From an uncultured Porphyromonadaceae bacterium (GTDB lineage Bacteria > Bacteroidota > Bacteroidia > Bacteroidales > Muribaculaceae): 9,854 bases of DNA. Position numbers and translations under genes: made by a program. A model generated the notes under the pieces. That model was not told the origin of the DNA. It saw only the letters and a list, made by a program, of their open reading frames with translations, and did not search any database. The stretch spans positions 1 through 9,854 of the forward strand of contig CAMWZE010000032.1 in the NCBI GenBank assembly GCA_947178685.1, in the 5' to 3' direction. Of this stretch, positions 1-7,985 are shown piece after piece (position 1 is the stretch's first letter; each line of letters begins with the position of its first letter).

Positions 1-1218
1 GCTTCCATCTGAAGCTTCGCCTCGGCCACCTTATAATTTCTGGCCATTCCGTCGCAGAGTGTCCATGAAACCTGAGGAGCTATGGATTAAGAGAGGGAAT
101 GGGCACCTAACAGATTGCCGGCGTCGTGGGCCTCGGTACCGATTGAGCCGGTGAGACTCAGTGTCGGGAGGAAATCCTTCTTGGCGATTCCCACCTGTGC
201 CGCATATTGAGCCAGGGTTCATCTCAGCCTGCTGAATGTCGGGGCGACGACGCAATATGTCGGCGGGCACTCCCGTGTCTACCGCTATGTTATAACCGGG
301 CAACGGTGTCTCTACCGCAAGGTCGTTGGCCAAGGCTCCCGGATATTCACCCACAAGTATGGAGAGTGTGTTGATCAGCGTGCGTATCTTCGCCTGTAGT
401 CCGGGAAGTGTAGACTGAGTATTATAGAGCACCGTACGTGCCTGCGTCACATCGAGCATATCGGCAAGCTCCGCCTCAAACCGCGACTCGGTTATCTTGA
501 CCACTTTCTCCTGTGAAGAGATGTGGGCACGGTTGACCGAAAGTTGCTTCTGTGCGGTACGAAGTTCCATATATGCAGTGGCCACTTTCGCGCAGATACT
601 CACCATCACCGCGTTATAATCGGCCCGCGCTATGTTTAAGCCTGCCTTCTGGGCATTGGCATTGGCCCGCACCCGGCCGAACACATCTATCTCCCAGTTC
701 ATATTGGCCCCTAAGGAGAATGAGGAGGATGTCGACGACTTGGCCACGGGAGTCTGCAACGCTCCGCTGGTGCCCACCTGCTGCCATCCACCCGCAAGGG
801 AGATTGTAGGGAAATACCCTGACTGAGCCTCCTTCACCATATTGCGGGCCATATCGATACGCTTTATGGCTGCCGACACATCGAAATTGTTGGCTACGGT
901 CTTGGCGATAAGGCTGTCGAGCATGGTGTCGTAGAACGTGTGCCACCACTCGTCGTCGGTGGGGAGATTCTGTGTGTTCTCGGGGGTCATCTGCCAGCTC
1001 TCCGGCATAGGGTCACGGAGATACTTCGAAGTGCATGGCACCTCGGTGTCAGGCCTCATGGATGTAGACATCGAGGAGTCCTGACGCTCTGACGCTTTAG
1101 CCAAAGCAGCCTGACGATCGGCCGACGAGATGTCGGCGGCCGGACCCTGGGATCTTGCCGGAACTGCGGCAACCACTCCAAGAGCGAATGTGAGCAGGAG
1201 TTTTGTGGAATTTCTCAT
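1..1218 (-). pseudogene. RND efflux outer-membrane factor (TolC/OprM/NodT family), disrupted, 3' end beyond the window
   Basis: The intact protein would be the outer-membrane channel of a tripartite RND (or similar) efflux pump, exporting drugs or other small molecules. Residues 1-24 form a Sec signal peptide (hydrophobic LLLTFALGVVAAV, then ARSQ). No lipobox cysteine is seen, although many family members are lipoproteins. Family marks are EWWHTFYDTMLDSLI (90-104), WEIDVFGRVR (175-184) and RRRPDIQQAE (323-332). After Glu332-Met-Asn334 the frame becomes nonsense and ends at 31 after 395 codons. Removing one G from the plus-strand run GGG at 215-217 restores family sequence (LAQYAAQVGIAKKDFLPTLS). 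That frame then meets a TAA at 87-89, and family sequence resumes directly after it (SIAPQVSWTLCDGMARNYK) and stays open to the window edge. There are thus two lesions. The truncated 395-residue product would lack the end of the second OEP repeat and should not form a channel. Sequencing or assembly error is the alternative. It has its own upstream region, separate from secA; MFP and RND partners may lie beyond the left edge. Confidence 0.85.
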
Positions 1219-1260
1219 ATAGGGGAATCAATCTTTATTGCACGATATGAATTTTAAACA

Positions 1261-1371
1261 TTTCCAAACCTTGATTGGTTCTACATCGACCGTTATAAAA
1301 CCTGCCAATTTTTTTGTTTTTTCCAAATGCGGTTACCCTGCCAGGCCATAAATACACGCGATGTTATAAAA
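1261..1371 (-). promoter_or_regulatory. Upstream region of the efflux gene with a twice-repeated two-part motif
   Basis: The 234 bases between the efflux gene (starts at 1218) and secA (stops at 1453) hold the secA terminator and an A/T-rich stretch that must contain the efflux-gene promoter. Read on the minus strand, TTTTATAAC (1371-1363) followed by TTTGGAAA (1327-1320) is repeated as TTTTATAAC (1300-1292) followed by TTTGGAAA (1268-1261), so the same two words occur twice in the same order. The last TTTG could be a -33 element of the Bacteroidota sigma-ABfr type. The matching -7 box is poor, however: TATCGTG (1247-1241) against the consensus TAnnTTTG, with 17 bases between where about 19-21 is usual. 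I therefore name no exact promoter. The repeats may be operator half-sites or chance in A/T-rich DNA. Confidence 0.25.
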
Positions 1372-1394
1372 AAACGTGATGTCATGAATACAAA

Positions 1395-1426
1395 GGAGGA
1401 TGTGTCAGAATTCTGACACATCCTCC
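1395..1426 (-). terminator. Perfect 32-base palindrome, likely terminator of the secA operon
   Basis: Bases 1395-1410 (GGAGGATGTGTCAGAA) and 1411-1426 are exact reverse complements, giving a 16-bp stem; in RNA the central few bases would form the loop. On the minus strand it begins 26 bases after the secA stop and is followed by TTTGTATTC, a short, imperfect U-rich tract. Position and shape fit a factor-independent terminator separating secA from the efflux gene. The weak U-tract leaves some doubt about how strong it is. No gene reads into it from the other side in this window. Confidence 0.8.
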
Positions 1427-1452
1427 AGTCGACTTATAAATCTTGTCGCTGA

Positions 1453-4400
1453 TCAAAGATCGCGACCGTGGCAGTTCTTATATTTCTTGCCACTACCGCA
1501 GGGGCAGGGATCATTACGGCCTATCCTTGGATCTGCTTTCGCCGGCTGCACGGGCTGTGATGACTGACCGGCATTCTGGGCAGCCTCTCTCTGTGCCGAT
1601 TCCCCGGGATAGGTATCACGGGTGGTGCTGTAGTTGGCATAAGGATTCGGCAAACCCGTGGTGGAAGTGGTATACTCGCGACGGATCTCCTGCTGCTGAG
1701 CGGCGGCACGACGCTGTGCCTCCACCTGACGATGCTGTTCGCGAGCCTCACGCTCCGCTGCCTCGCGGGCCTTGGCCTCGGCATAGTCGGGCACGGCGAG
1801 ACGACCTCTCATGAGTGTGGCCACTGCCTTGGAGTTCATCTCCCAGAGCATCTTTTTCCAAAGCTCGTAAGCCTCGAGCTTATAGATCACGAGGGGATCC
1901 TTCTGCTCGTAAGATGCGTTCTGCACCGATTTACGGAGCTCATCCATCTCGCGGAGCTGCTCCTGCCATGCGCTGTCGATGCTGGAGAGCAACACTGCTT
2001 TCTCCCAAGCCTTGGTGAGGGGCTTGCAACCGTTTTCGTAAGCTTCGGTGATATCGGCACGGATATTGAACATACGGCGGCCGTCGGTGACAGGCACTCC
2101 GATTAGTCCGGTGGCTCCACGCTCCTCCACAAATTCCTTTATATAGGGCATGGCACCCTCGGCCATCTTCTGCTTGTTGCGGTTGTAGGTCTGCATCGCA
2201 GCCTCGGCAAGGCTCTCGGTGAGCTGATCGGGATCAAGCTTGTTGAACTCCTCCTCAGTGAAGGGCACCTCCATGGCGAAGGTCTTGCGCACCTCCTCAT
2301 CAAACTCACTGAAACCGCCGTCATAGCGACGGCAGGCGAGCTCCTGTGCAATCTCATAGATCATGTTGGCGATGTCGCTGCCTATACGCTCACCCTTGAG
2401 GGCGTTCTGACGACGACCGTATACACCCTTGCGCTGGGCGTTCATGACATCGTCATATTCCACAAGACGCTTACGGATGCCGAAGTTGTTCTCCTCAACA
2501 CGTTTCTGTGCGTTCTCGATAGACTTGGTCACCATCTTGCTCTCGATCATGTCGCCCTCCTGGAAACCGAGACGGTCGAGGGTCTTCACGATACGCTCGT
2601 TGGCGAAGAGACGCATCACAGTGTCTTCAAAAGATACGAAGAACACTGATGAACCCGGGTCGCCCTGACGACCCGCACGACCGCGGAGCTGGCGGTCGAC
2701 ACGGCGGCTCTCATGACGTTCGGTGCCGATGATGGCAAGGCCACCCGCATCCTTCACCTCTTTCGGAAGCTTGATGTCGGTGCCTCGACCGGCCATGTTG
2801 GTAGCGATTGTGACTGTGCCTGTCTTGCCGGCCTGTGCCACGATGTCGGCCTCCTTCTGGTGGAGCTTGGCGTTGAGCACCTGATGGGGTATCTTACGCA
2901 GATAGAGCATCTTTGAGAGGAGCTCGGAGATCTCTACCGAGGTGGTACCTACGAGCACGGGGCGTCCGGCCTTCACCATATCCTCCACCTCCTGGATAAC
3001 CGCTGCATATTTCTCCTTCTTCGTGCGGTATACACGGTCGTTCTGGTCGTTGCGGAGCACGGGACGGTTGGTCGGGATCTCCGTAACCTCAAGTTTATAG
3101 ATATCGTAGAACTCACCGGCCTCCGTCATAGCCGTACCGGTCATGCCGGCGAGCTTGCGGTACATACGGAAATAGTTCTGCAGTGTGATGGTGGCGTAGG
3201 TCTGGGTGGCGGCCTCAACCTTCACACCCTCCTTAGCCTCGATGGCCTGATGCAGACCGTCGCTGTAGCGTCGGCCCTCCATGATACGGCCTGTCTGCTC
3301 ATCTACGATCTTGATCTTGTTGTCGTCGAGCACATATTCCACATCCTTCTCGAAGAGTGTGTAAGCCTTGAGAAGCTGATTGACGGTGTGTACTCGCTCA
3401 GCCTTGATAGAGTAGTTCTGCAGGAGTGCATCCTTCTTCTCCTGATGCTCCTCCTTCGTGCCCTCCTCATTCTCTACGGCAGAGAGCTGGGCGGCGATAT
3501 CGGGGAGTATGAAGAAGTCGGGATCCTGGGTTGTGCCGGTGAGCACCTCAATACCCTTGTCGGTAAGTTCGATGCTATGGTTCTTCTCGTCGATCACGAA
3601 GAATAGGGGTTCCACGGCAATAGGCATCTCACGGTTGTTGTCGGCCATATACTTGGCCTCCACCTTGAGAAGGAGCTGCTTTATACCCTCCTCGCTGAGA
3701 TAACGGATGAGGGGGTTATGCTTGGGCAAGCCCTTGTAGGCACGGAAAAGAGAGAGACCGCCCTCCTCGAGAAGCTGGTCGGCGGTAAGGGGTTTCTTAC
3801 CCTCCTCTTTCTTATCGAATTTGGCAATTCTTGCGGGATCACCGCTCATTGCCGCGCTGATCTTATCCTTAGCTTCAAGGAGGAGCTGCTGCACAAGCTT
3901 GCGCTGTGCCATCACCACCTTCTCTACGTTCGGCTTGAACTCGTTGAACATCTGGTCGTCACCCTTGGGCACCGGACCGGATATAATCAACGGAGTACGG
4001 GCATCGTCGATAAGCACGGAGTCGACCTCATCGACGATGGCATAGTAATGCTCGTCGCGCTGCACGAGGTCGTCGATCTGGGTGGCCATATTGTCACGCA
4101 GATAGTCGAAACCGAACTCATTGTTCGTACCGAAAGTGATGTCGGAACGATATGCGCGTCTGCGCTCCTCGGAGTTGGGCTCTGTCTTGTCGATACAGTC
4201 TACGGTAAGGCCGTGGAACTGATAGAGAGGACCCATCCATTCGGAGTCACGTTTCGCAAGATAATCGTTGACAGTCACCACATGCACACCCTCGCCTGTG
4301 AGGGCGTTGAGGAACACGGGAAGGGTTGCCACGAGAGTCTTACCCTCACCGGTGGCCATCTCCGCGATATTGTTGGAGGCTTTGTCGCCCTGGAGTATAC

Positions 4401-4956
4401 CGTGGAGCACCATGCCGCCTATGAGCTGCACGTCGTAGTGCACCATATCCCAGGTCATAAGGTTGCCACCGGCCACCCAACTGTTCTTATAGATAGCTTT
4501 GTCACCGTCGATGGTTACGTAATCCTTCCCGGCCACAGCGAGTGCGCGGTCGGCATCTGTGGCGGTCACTTCGATTGTCTCGTTGTTGGCGAAACGACGG
4601 GCAGTCTCCTTCACCACTGCGAACACCTCGGGGAGAGCCTCATCGAGACGATGTGCATACATCTTGAACATCTCCTCCTTAAGGTCGTCGATACGCTTCC
4701 AATAAGGCTCACGTTTGTCATAGTCGAGAGTTTCGATCTCCTTACGGATCTCAGCCATCTGATCTTTATATTCCTGACTCTCCTTACGGATATTATTGCG
4801 TATCGCGTCGATACGTCCGCGGAGCTCGTCATTGCTGATATCCTTGATCTGCTCGCTTATAGGGTTGATCTCGTTATTGAGGCGTTGCCAGAGAGGGCGC
4901 ACAGCGCGCTCGCTCTGATCGCCGAATATTTTCTTAAGTATTTTGTTAAATCCCAT
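1453..4956 (-). CDS. secA: SecA, preprotein translocase motor ATPase
   Basis: SecA is the cytoplasmic ATPase that binds secretory preproteins and drives them through the SecYEG channel. All key motifs are present in the 1167-residue protein: Walker A ATGEGKT (201-207), [14 protein letters not shown] (276-289), Walker B DEVD (309-312), the [23 protein letters not shown] region (552-577), GMTGTA (604-609), [10 protein letters not shown] (718-727) and the arginine-finger motif [15 protein letters not shown] (756-770). The helical scaffold and wing domains follow to about 1050, then an Ala/Gln/Arg-rich linker (about 1060-1140), and a C-terminal zinc motif (CPC at 1151-1153, CH at 1162-1163) of the SEC-C type that binds SecB or ribosomes in known SecAs. 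It is about 265 residues longer than E. coli SecA (901), partly from an extra segment at about 340-445, which fits Bacteroidota SecA. The ATG at 4954-4956 begins the typical [12 protein letters not shown]; the 20 bases before it are A-rich with no Shine-Dalgarno site. It is the last gene of the run, 41 bases after the phosphatase-fold gene. Confidence 0.99.
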   Translation of the reverse strand: MGFNKILKKIFGDQSERAVRPLWQRLNNEINPISEQIKDISNDELRGRIDAIRNNIRKESQEYKDQMAEIRKEIETLDYDKREPYWKRIDDLKEEMFKMYAHRLDEALPEVFAVVKETARRFANNETIEVTATDADRALAVAGKDYVTIDGDKAIYKNSWVAGGNLMTWDMVHYDVQLIGGMVLHGILQGDKASNNIAEMATGEGKTLVATLPVFLNALTGEGVHVVTVNDYLAKRDSEWMGPLYQFHGLTVDCIDKTEPNSEERRRAYRSDITFGTNNEFGFDYLRDNMATQIDDLVQRDEHYYAIVDEVDSVLIDDARTPLIISGPVPKGDDQMFNEFKPNVEKVVMAQRKLVQQLLLEAKDKISAAMSGDPARIAKFDKKEEGKKPLTADQLLEEGGLSLFRAYKGLPKHNPLIRYLSEEGIKQLLLKVEAKYMADNNREMPIAVEPLFFVIDEKNHSIELTDKGIEVLTGTTQDPDFFILPDIAAQLSAVENEEGTKEEHQEKKDALLQNYSIKAERVHTVNQLLKAYTLFEKDVEYVLDDNKIKIVDEQTGRIMEGRRYSDGLHQAIEAKEGVKVEAATQTYATITLQNYFRMYRKLAGMTGTAMTEAGEFYDIYKLEVTEIPTNRPVLRNDQNDRVYRTKKEKYAAVIQEVEDMVKAGRPVLVGTTSVEISELLSKMLYLRKIPHQVLNAKLHQKEADIVAQAGKTGTVTIATNMAGRGTDIKLPKEVKDAGGLAIIGTERHESRRVDRQLRGRAGRQGDPGSSVFFVSFEDTVMRLFANERIVKTLDRLGFQEGDMIESKMVTKSIENAQKRVEENNFGIRKRLVEYDDVMNAQRKGVYGRRQNALKGERIGSDIANMIYEIAQELACRRYDGGFSEFDEEVRKTFAMEVPFTEEEFNKLDPDQLTESLAEAAMQTYNRNKQKMAEGAMPYIKEFVEERGATGLIGVPVTDGRRMFNIRADITEAYENGCKPLTKAWEKAVLLSSIDSAWQEQLREMDELRKSVQNASYEQKDPLVIYKLEAYELWKKMLWEMNSKAVATLMRGRLAVPDYAEAKAREAAEREAREQHRQVEAQRRAAAQQQEIRREYTTSTTGLPNPYANYSTTRDTYPGESAQREAAQNAGQSSQPVQPAKADPRIGRNDPCPCGSGKKYKNCHGRDL

Positions 4957-4997
4957 GGATTCAGATTTTTTTAATTTTTAATTCCTAAATTCTGCAT

Positions 4998-6578
4998 TTA
5001 CTCGAGTGCTATCGGCTTCGAAACTGCGCCGCTGGGAGCCCTGATTCTCAGCGTCTGCGTCACTGTTGGCGCAATCGCTGTGGCATCCACCGGAGTGGAA
5101 ATTGTCTGTGGCTTCACACCCGAACCCATGAAGAAGGCGGGACTGAGCACCATGGAGGAGCGCACCACCTGCACCTCGTTGGGGAAGCGTGTATCATCGT
5201 TCACACGCCAGCCGGAGTTGAAGTCGAGCACCACATCACCACCCGTCTTCGGATCTGTGCCGAGACGCAAAGCCTCCATGCCCGGGAGGGCTGAGCTCAT
5301 GATGTCGGCCATGGTGTAGGCATCGCTCACGCCGCTCATCCTCACAAGGAAATCACGGGCCTCCTGAGCCACCTCGGTAAGGTTGAGCTGCTTACTCTCT
5401 ATCTCCTTATGGTCAAGATAGATGTGTCCGCGGCTATAGGTGTCGACATAACTGCCGTTGCCATACTTGGCGGTGAGATAAGAATTAAGCAGGGAGAGTG
5501 CCCTTTTCACGGAGAATTCTCCCGTTGGTATACGGTATTTCGGGTCGTCGACAACCGCATCATCGTAATAGCCGGTTGATGTTACATAGACGAACGTATG
5601 GTCGAGACCCACATATTTGTCAATGGCGTCGAAAAGCCTTGAGAGCTGACCGTCAAGACGTATATAGCTGTCTTCAAGTTCGAGACGGAAATCACCGTCC
5701 CTCACCGACTTGAAGGGGGCGGCCGTATAGGCTATATTGAGCATGTCGATGGCATCGCTCTTCTGCCCCGTCTTGAGATCTTTCAGATAGGAGATCGCCA
5801 CATCGGTCACCTCTGTGTTGACCAGTGGAGAGGAGGCATACTGCCGGTAGACATTTCTGTCGGCCATGGAGAATGTATGCTTGAAATCATACATCCTTTT
5901 TTGTGCGGGCAATCCGGGATAGCGGGATATCGGAAGTGCCGGACGCCACTGCATAGTGTCGAGACGTGAGGAAAGCGGCTGATCGTAGTTTCGCTGGGTC
6001 ACCGGCTTCGGAGTCTCGCGATAATATGTAGTGGTTGCCCACCGCCCGGTGTTGTCGTTAATCCAGAATGCGGAGGTGCCGGCATGACCCGCCATGATGA
6101 TAGACTGCTGTGCATCGGGGGCGATGGAATATACCGCGCCGATCCCGACTCCGTCGATTGCAATCTCATCGCTTATGGTGGAGAGTCGCAGGGCGGTGGG
6201 CGAGAGGGTCTCGTCGGTGAAGTTGCCTATGGTCTTCGGGTCTTGCAGGGCCGGAACCATACGGCGCACCTCCGGATCGTAGACAGTGGCGGCGGCCACA
6301 CCCGTCTGTCGCGGGTATGCACCGGTATAGACCATAGCCGTGCCGCTCGCCTTGTCGAGTGAGGCCACCTTATAGTCTACATTACGGAGGAAGGCTCCCT
6401 CTTTCATGAGTTTCTTGAAGCCCTTCTCGCCAAAGAGATTCTGGAGATATTCTATGTAATCGGTGCGCAGCTGGTCTACCACGATCCCCACCACGAGCTT
6501 GGGGCGCGCAGGATCGGCGGCAAGCATCGTGTTGATGCCCACCAGACCGCAGATCACCGATGTCAGTAGACGATTCAT
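4998..6578 (-). CDS. Exported alkaline-phosphatase-fold protein (PafA-like), probably catalytically inactive
   Basis: This 526-residue protein has an N-terminal signal peptide (MNRLLTSVICGLVGINTMLA, 1-20), so it should be periplasmic or surface-exposed. It follows the layout of the PafA-like branch of the alkaline phosphatase superfamily: LVVGIVVDQLRTDYIEYL (28-45), MVYTGAYPRQTGV (82-94), IIMAGHAGTSAFW (160-172), TTTYY (182-186) and LEDSYIRLDGQLSRLFDAID (301-320). The first metal-ligand Asp (Asp35 in VVDQ) is kept. By alignment from memory, the other active-site residues are not. Lys76 stands where the Thr nucleophile before GPGH is expected. IAPDAQQS (152-159) replaces the KxR motif. AYTAAPFKS (283-291) replaces the metal-binding DxxxH. 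STG (334-336) replaces the DH of T(A/S)DHG. I see no late metal-ligand His. It therefore probably binds or scaffolds rather than cleaves phosphate esters. It lies 33 bases after the DUF4105 gene and 41 before secA. Family placement is secure; loss of activity is an inference. Confidence 0.85.
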   Translation of the reverse strand: MNRLLTSVICGLVGINTMLAADPARPKLVVGIVVDQLRTDYIEYLQNLFGEKGFKKLMKEGAFLRNVDYKVASLDKASGTAMVYTGAYPRQTGVAAATVYDPEVRRMVPALQDPKTIGNFTDETLSPTALRLSTISDEIAIDGVGIGAVYSIAPDAQQSIIMAGHAGTSAFWINDNTGRWATTTYYRETPKPVTQRNYDQPLSSRLDTMQWRPALPISRYPGLPAQKRMYDFKHTFSMADRNVYRQYASSPLVNTEVTDVAISYLKDLKTGQKSDAIDMLNIAYTAAPFKSVRDGDFRLELEDSYIRLDGQLSRLFDAIDKYVGLDHTFVYVTSTGYYDDAVVDDPKYRIPTGEFSVKRALSLLNSYLTAKYGNGSYVDTYSRGHIYLDHKEIESKQLNLTEVAQEARDFLVRMSGVSDAYTMADIMSSALPGMEALRLGTDPKTGGDVVLDFNSGWRVNDDTRFPNEVQVVRSSMVLSPAFFMGSGVKPQTISTPVDATAIAPTVTQTLRIRAPSGAVSKPIALE

Positions 6579-6611
6579 TCTTTATTCTGTTGGTTCAGGA
6601 GAGATGTTGTT

Positions 6612-7985
6612 TCAGGGCAGACGGGTCTTGAACGATCCTCTGGACCTATAATAGTTATAACTATCTTTACGCGCGATTATTGCATAACATAAAGATAAGA
6701 ACCATGTGGCTCCGATCAGAGGGATGGCCGCGATATTCACCTGCTGCACCTGGAACGGGAGCATCACAAGCAAAACGAGCAACGCCGCTACATTATAATG
6801 AGCCATCTCACGGGGCACTCCCCTGCGCTTCTGTTTCCACACGGTGAAAGCCATTATCAACTGCAGAGGATTGAGCCACAGGATGAGTATATTAAATGTG
6901 GTGGCCTCGTGCTCCGACACGAACACAAGGAAGGTGACGACACACCCGGCCAGACCCAAAATAAGGAACCACAAGGAATAGATCCAACGGGTGACGCGCT
7001 TGCGCACAAGATCGGATATACCGGTGATCACTAATAGCACCGACATCACGATACACCAGAAGAGAGGACCGGCCCACCAGTGGGTGGGAGAAAGAGTCGC
7101 GTCGGGCACACCCTCCACCAGGATATTGGTGGCCTTAACCACGGGGCGTCCGTCGGCGAAATGTGCCCCGCCGATCATCCGCTCCATCTCCACAGGCACA
7201 AACATCTCATCCTTCGCATTGATGGCGGAATCTATGTCGACACCCAAAGCGAGGTCAATGCCAAACTGATACCAGGGATAGTTGCGGTTGTAGGCACGCA
7301 TCTCGTTGCGGTAAGTGCCGTAACGCACGCTATCGGGATACACCACCTTACTGTCAGCGGCATTCTCCATCATGCGCCATATGCGTGTGGCGCAGTTATC
7401 TTTCACATAATTGTAGCGATACTTACGATTCTGCGGAAGAGCGTTGGTCTGAAGCATCTTGAGCAGACGGCGTGCCTCCGCATCGTTAAGATTCAGCTCC
7501 TGCTCCACCACCCTCGAACCTCTCTGCTCATATTCGGGAAGGAACCATTCCGTAGGATAGCCCACACAGAGATAGTCGGTCTCACCTTTCACGAAACGAT
7601 AGACGAAGTTGGGCTCCTTGAAGTTGAAGACGCCGAAATTCCATACGGAGTCTCTCCCCTCCCCTTTTACGCGGATGGCCTCATGGCCGTAAAGCTCATA
7701 AATCTCCGGACCGGGACTGCATGTGAGCAGGCTTACGGTGAGGCCCTCCTCGGCTTTCGGGGCCGAGGGCACGGAGTCGGTGGGAGCTTCTCCACCTTCG
7801 GCGGAAGCAACAGGAGCCGGAGCCGGCACCGGCGTATTAAGACGATCGGAGGTCTGGGCCGACACCCCGAGACAAAGCCATGACAGCGCCATGGCAACGA
7901 TTATTGCCATGGCGCTGATACGTGATTCGCGGATATGACGGTTAATATTCACAGTTCTTCGGGTATCGGGGGAAGGGTATGACAT
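6612..7985 (-). CDS. DUF4105 (Lnb N-terminal periplasmic domain) protein with five C-terminal membrane helices
   Basis: The protein has a signal sequence (hydrophobic core about 26-43, ending in GVSAQ), a Pro/Ala/Ser-rich spacer (about 45-80), a DUF4105 domain (about 83-270) and five predicted membrane helices (about 304-323, 335-357, 363-382, 396-411, 416-437). Cytoplasmic loops and tail are basic ([20 protein letters not shown]...), so the topology is periplasmic domain outside, C-terminus inside. Domain marks are [24 protein letters not shown] (83-105), [19 protein letters not shown] (120-138) and [13 protein letters not shown] (189-201). His101 and Cys198 in GHxAIR and DNC resemble the His-then-Cys order of permuted papain-like (LRAT/YiiX) enzymes, which is an inference; the function is unknown. 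The start is uncertain. ATG 7985 gives a basic n-region but overlaps asnS by 44 bases. GTG 7952 would overlap it by 11. ATG 7910 gives no overlap (31-base gap) but leaves no positive charge before the hydrophobic core. The longest form is given. Confidence 0.85.
   Translation of the reverse strand: MSYPSPDTRRTVNINRHIRESRISAMAIIVAMALSWLCLGVSAQTSDRLNTPVPAPAPVASAEGGEAPTDSVPSAPKAEEGLTVSLLTCSPGPEIYELYGHEAIRVKGEGRDSVWNFGVFNFKEPNFVYRFVKGETDYLCVGYPTEWFLPEYEQRGSRVVEQELNLNDAEARRLLKMLQTNALPQNRKYRYNYVKDNCATRIWRMMENAADSKVVYPDSVRYGTYRNEMRAYNRNYPWYQFGIDLALGVDIDSAINAKDEMFVPVEMERMIGGAHFADGRPVVKATNILVEGVPDATLSPTHWWAGPLFWCIVMSVLLVITGISDLVRKRVTRWIYSLWFLILGLAGCVVTFLVFVSEHEATTFNILILWLNPLQLIMAFTVWKQKRRGVPREMAHYNVAALLVLLVMLPFQVQQVNIAAIPLIGATWFLSLCYAIIARKDSYNYYRSRGSFKTRLP
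7884..7917 (-). promoter_or_regulatory. Strong hairpin over the start region of the DUF4105 gene
   Basis: Bases 7884-7897 and 7904-7917 are exact reverse complements (14 bp) around a 6-base loop (7898-7903). On the minus strand the arms hold both later in-frame ATG codons (7910-7908 and 7892-7890), each inside a CCATGG. If translation starts at 7910, the mRNA stem would bury the start codon; if it starts upstream, the hairpin lies within the signal-peptide codons. No U-run follows, so it is not a typical terminator of asnS. A regulatory role is an inference; the structure itself is seen directly. Confidence 0.4.

Noticed and set aside
3718..4974. 418-codon open frame on the plus strand opposite the secA 5' half
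   Set aside because: It is the antisense shadow of secA: it covers unmistakable SecA motifs on the other strand and its product has no recognisable domain. A long open antisense frame is expected from the codon bias here.
4957..4997. Possible terminator or separate promoter between the phosphatase-fold gene and secA
   Set aside because: The 41 bases are A/T-rich but contain no stable stem and no TAnnTTTG-type box; they look like an ordinary A-rich leader before a Bacteroidota start codon.
6651..6664. 14-base perfect palindrome ATAGTTATAACTAT
   Set aside because: It lies inside the last codons of the DUF4105 gene (Ser-Tyr-Asn-Tyr), is A/T-rich and short, and has no U-run after it, so chance is sufficient.
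7080..7883. 267-codon open frame on the plus strand opposite the DUF4105 gene
   Set aside because: It is a shadow of a gene with clear domain and membrane-helix structure on the minus strand; its own product resembles nothing known.
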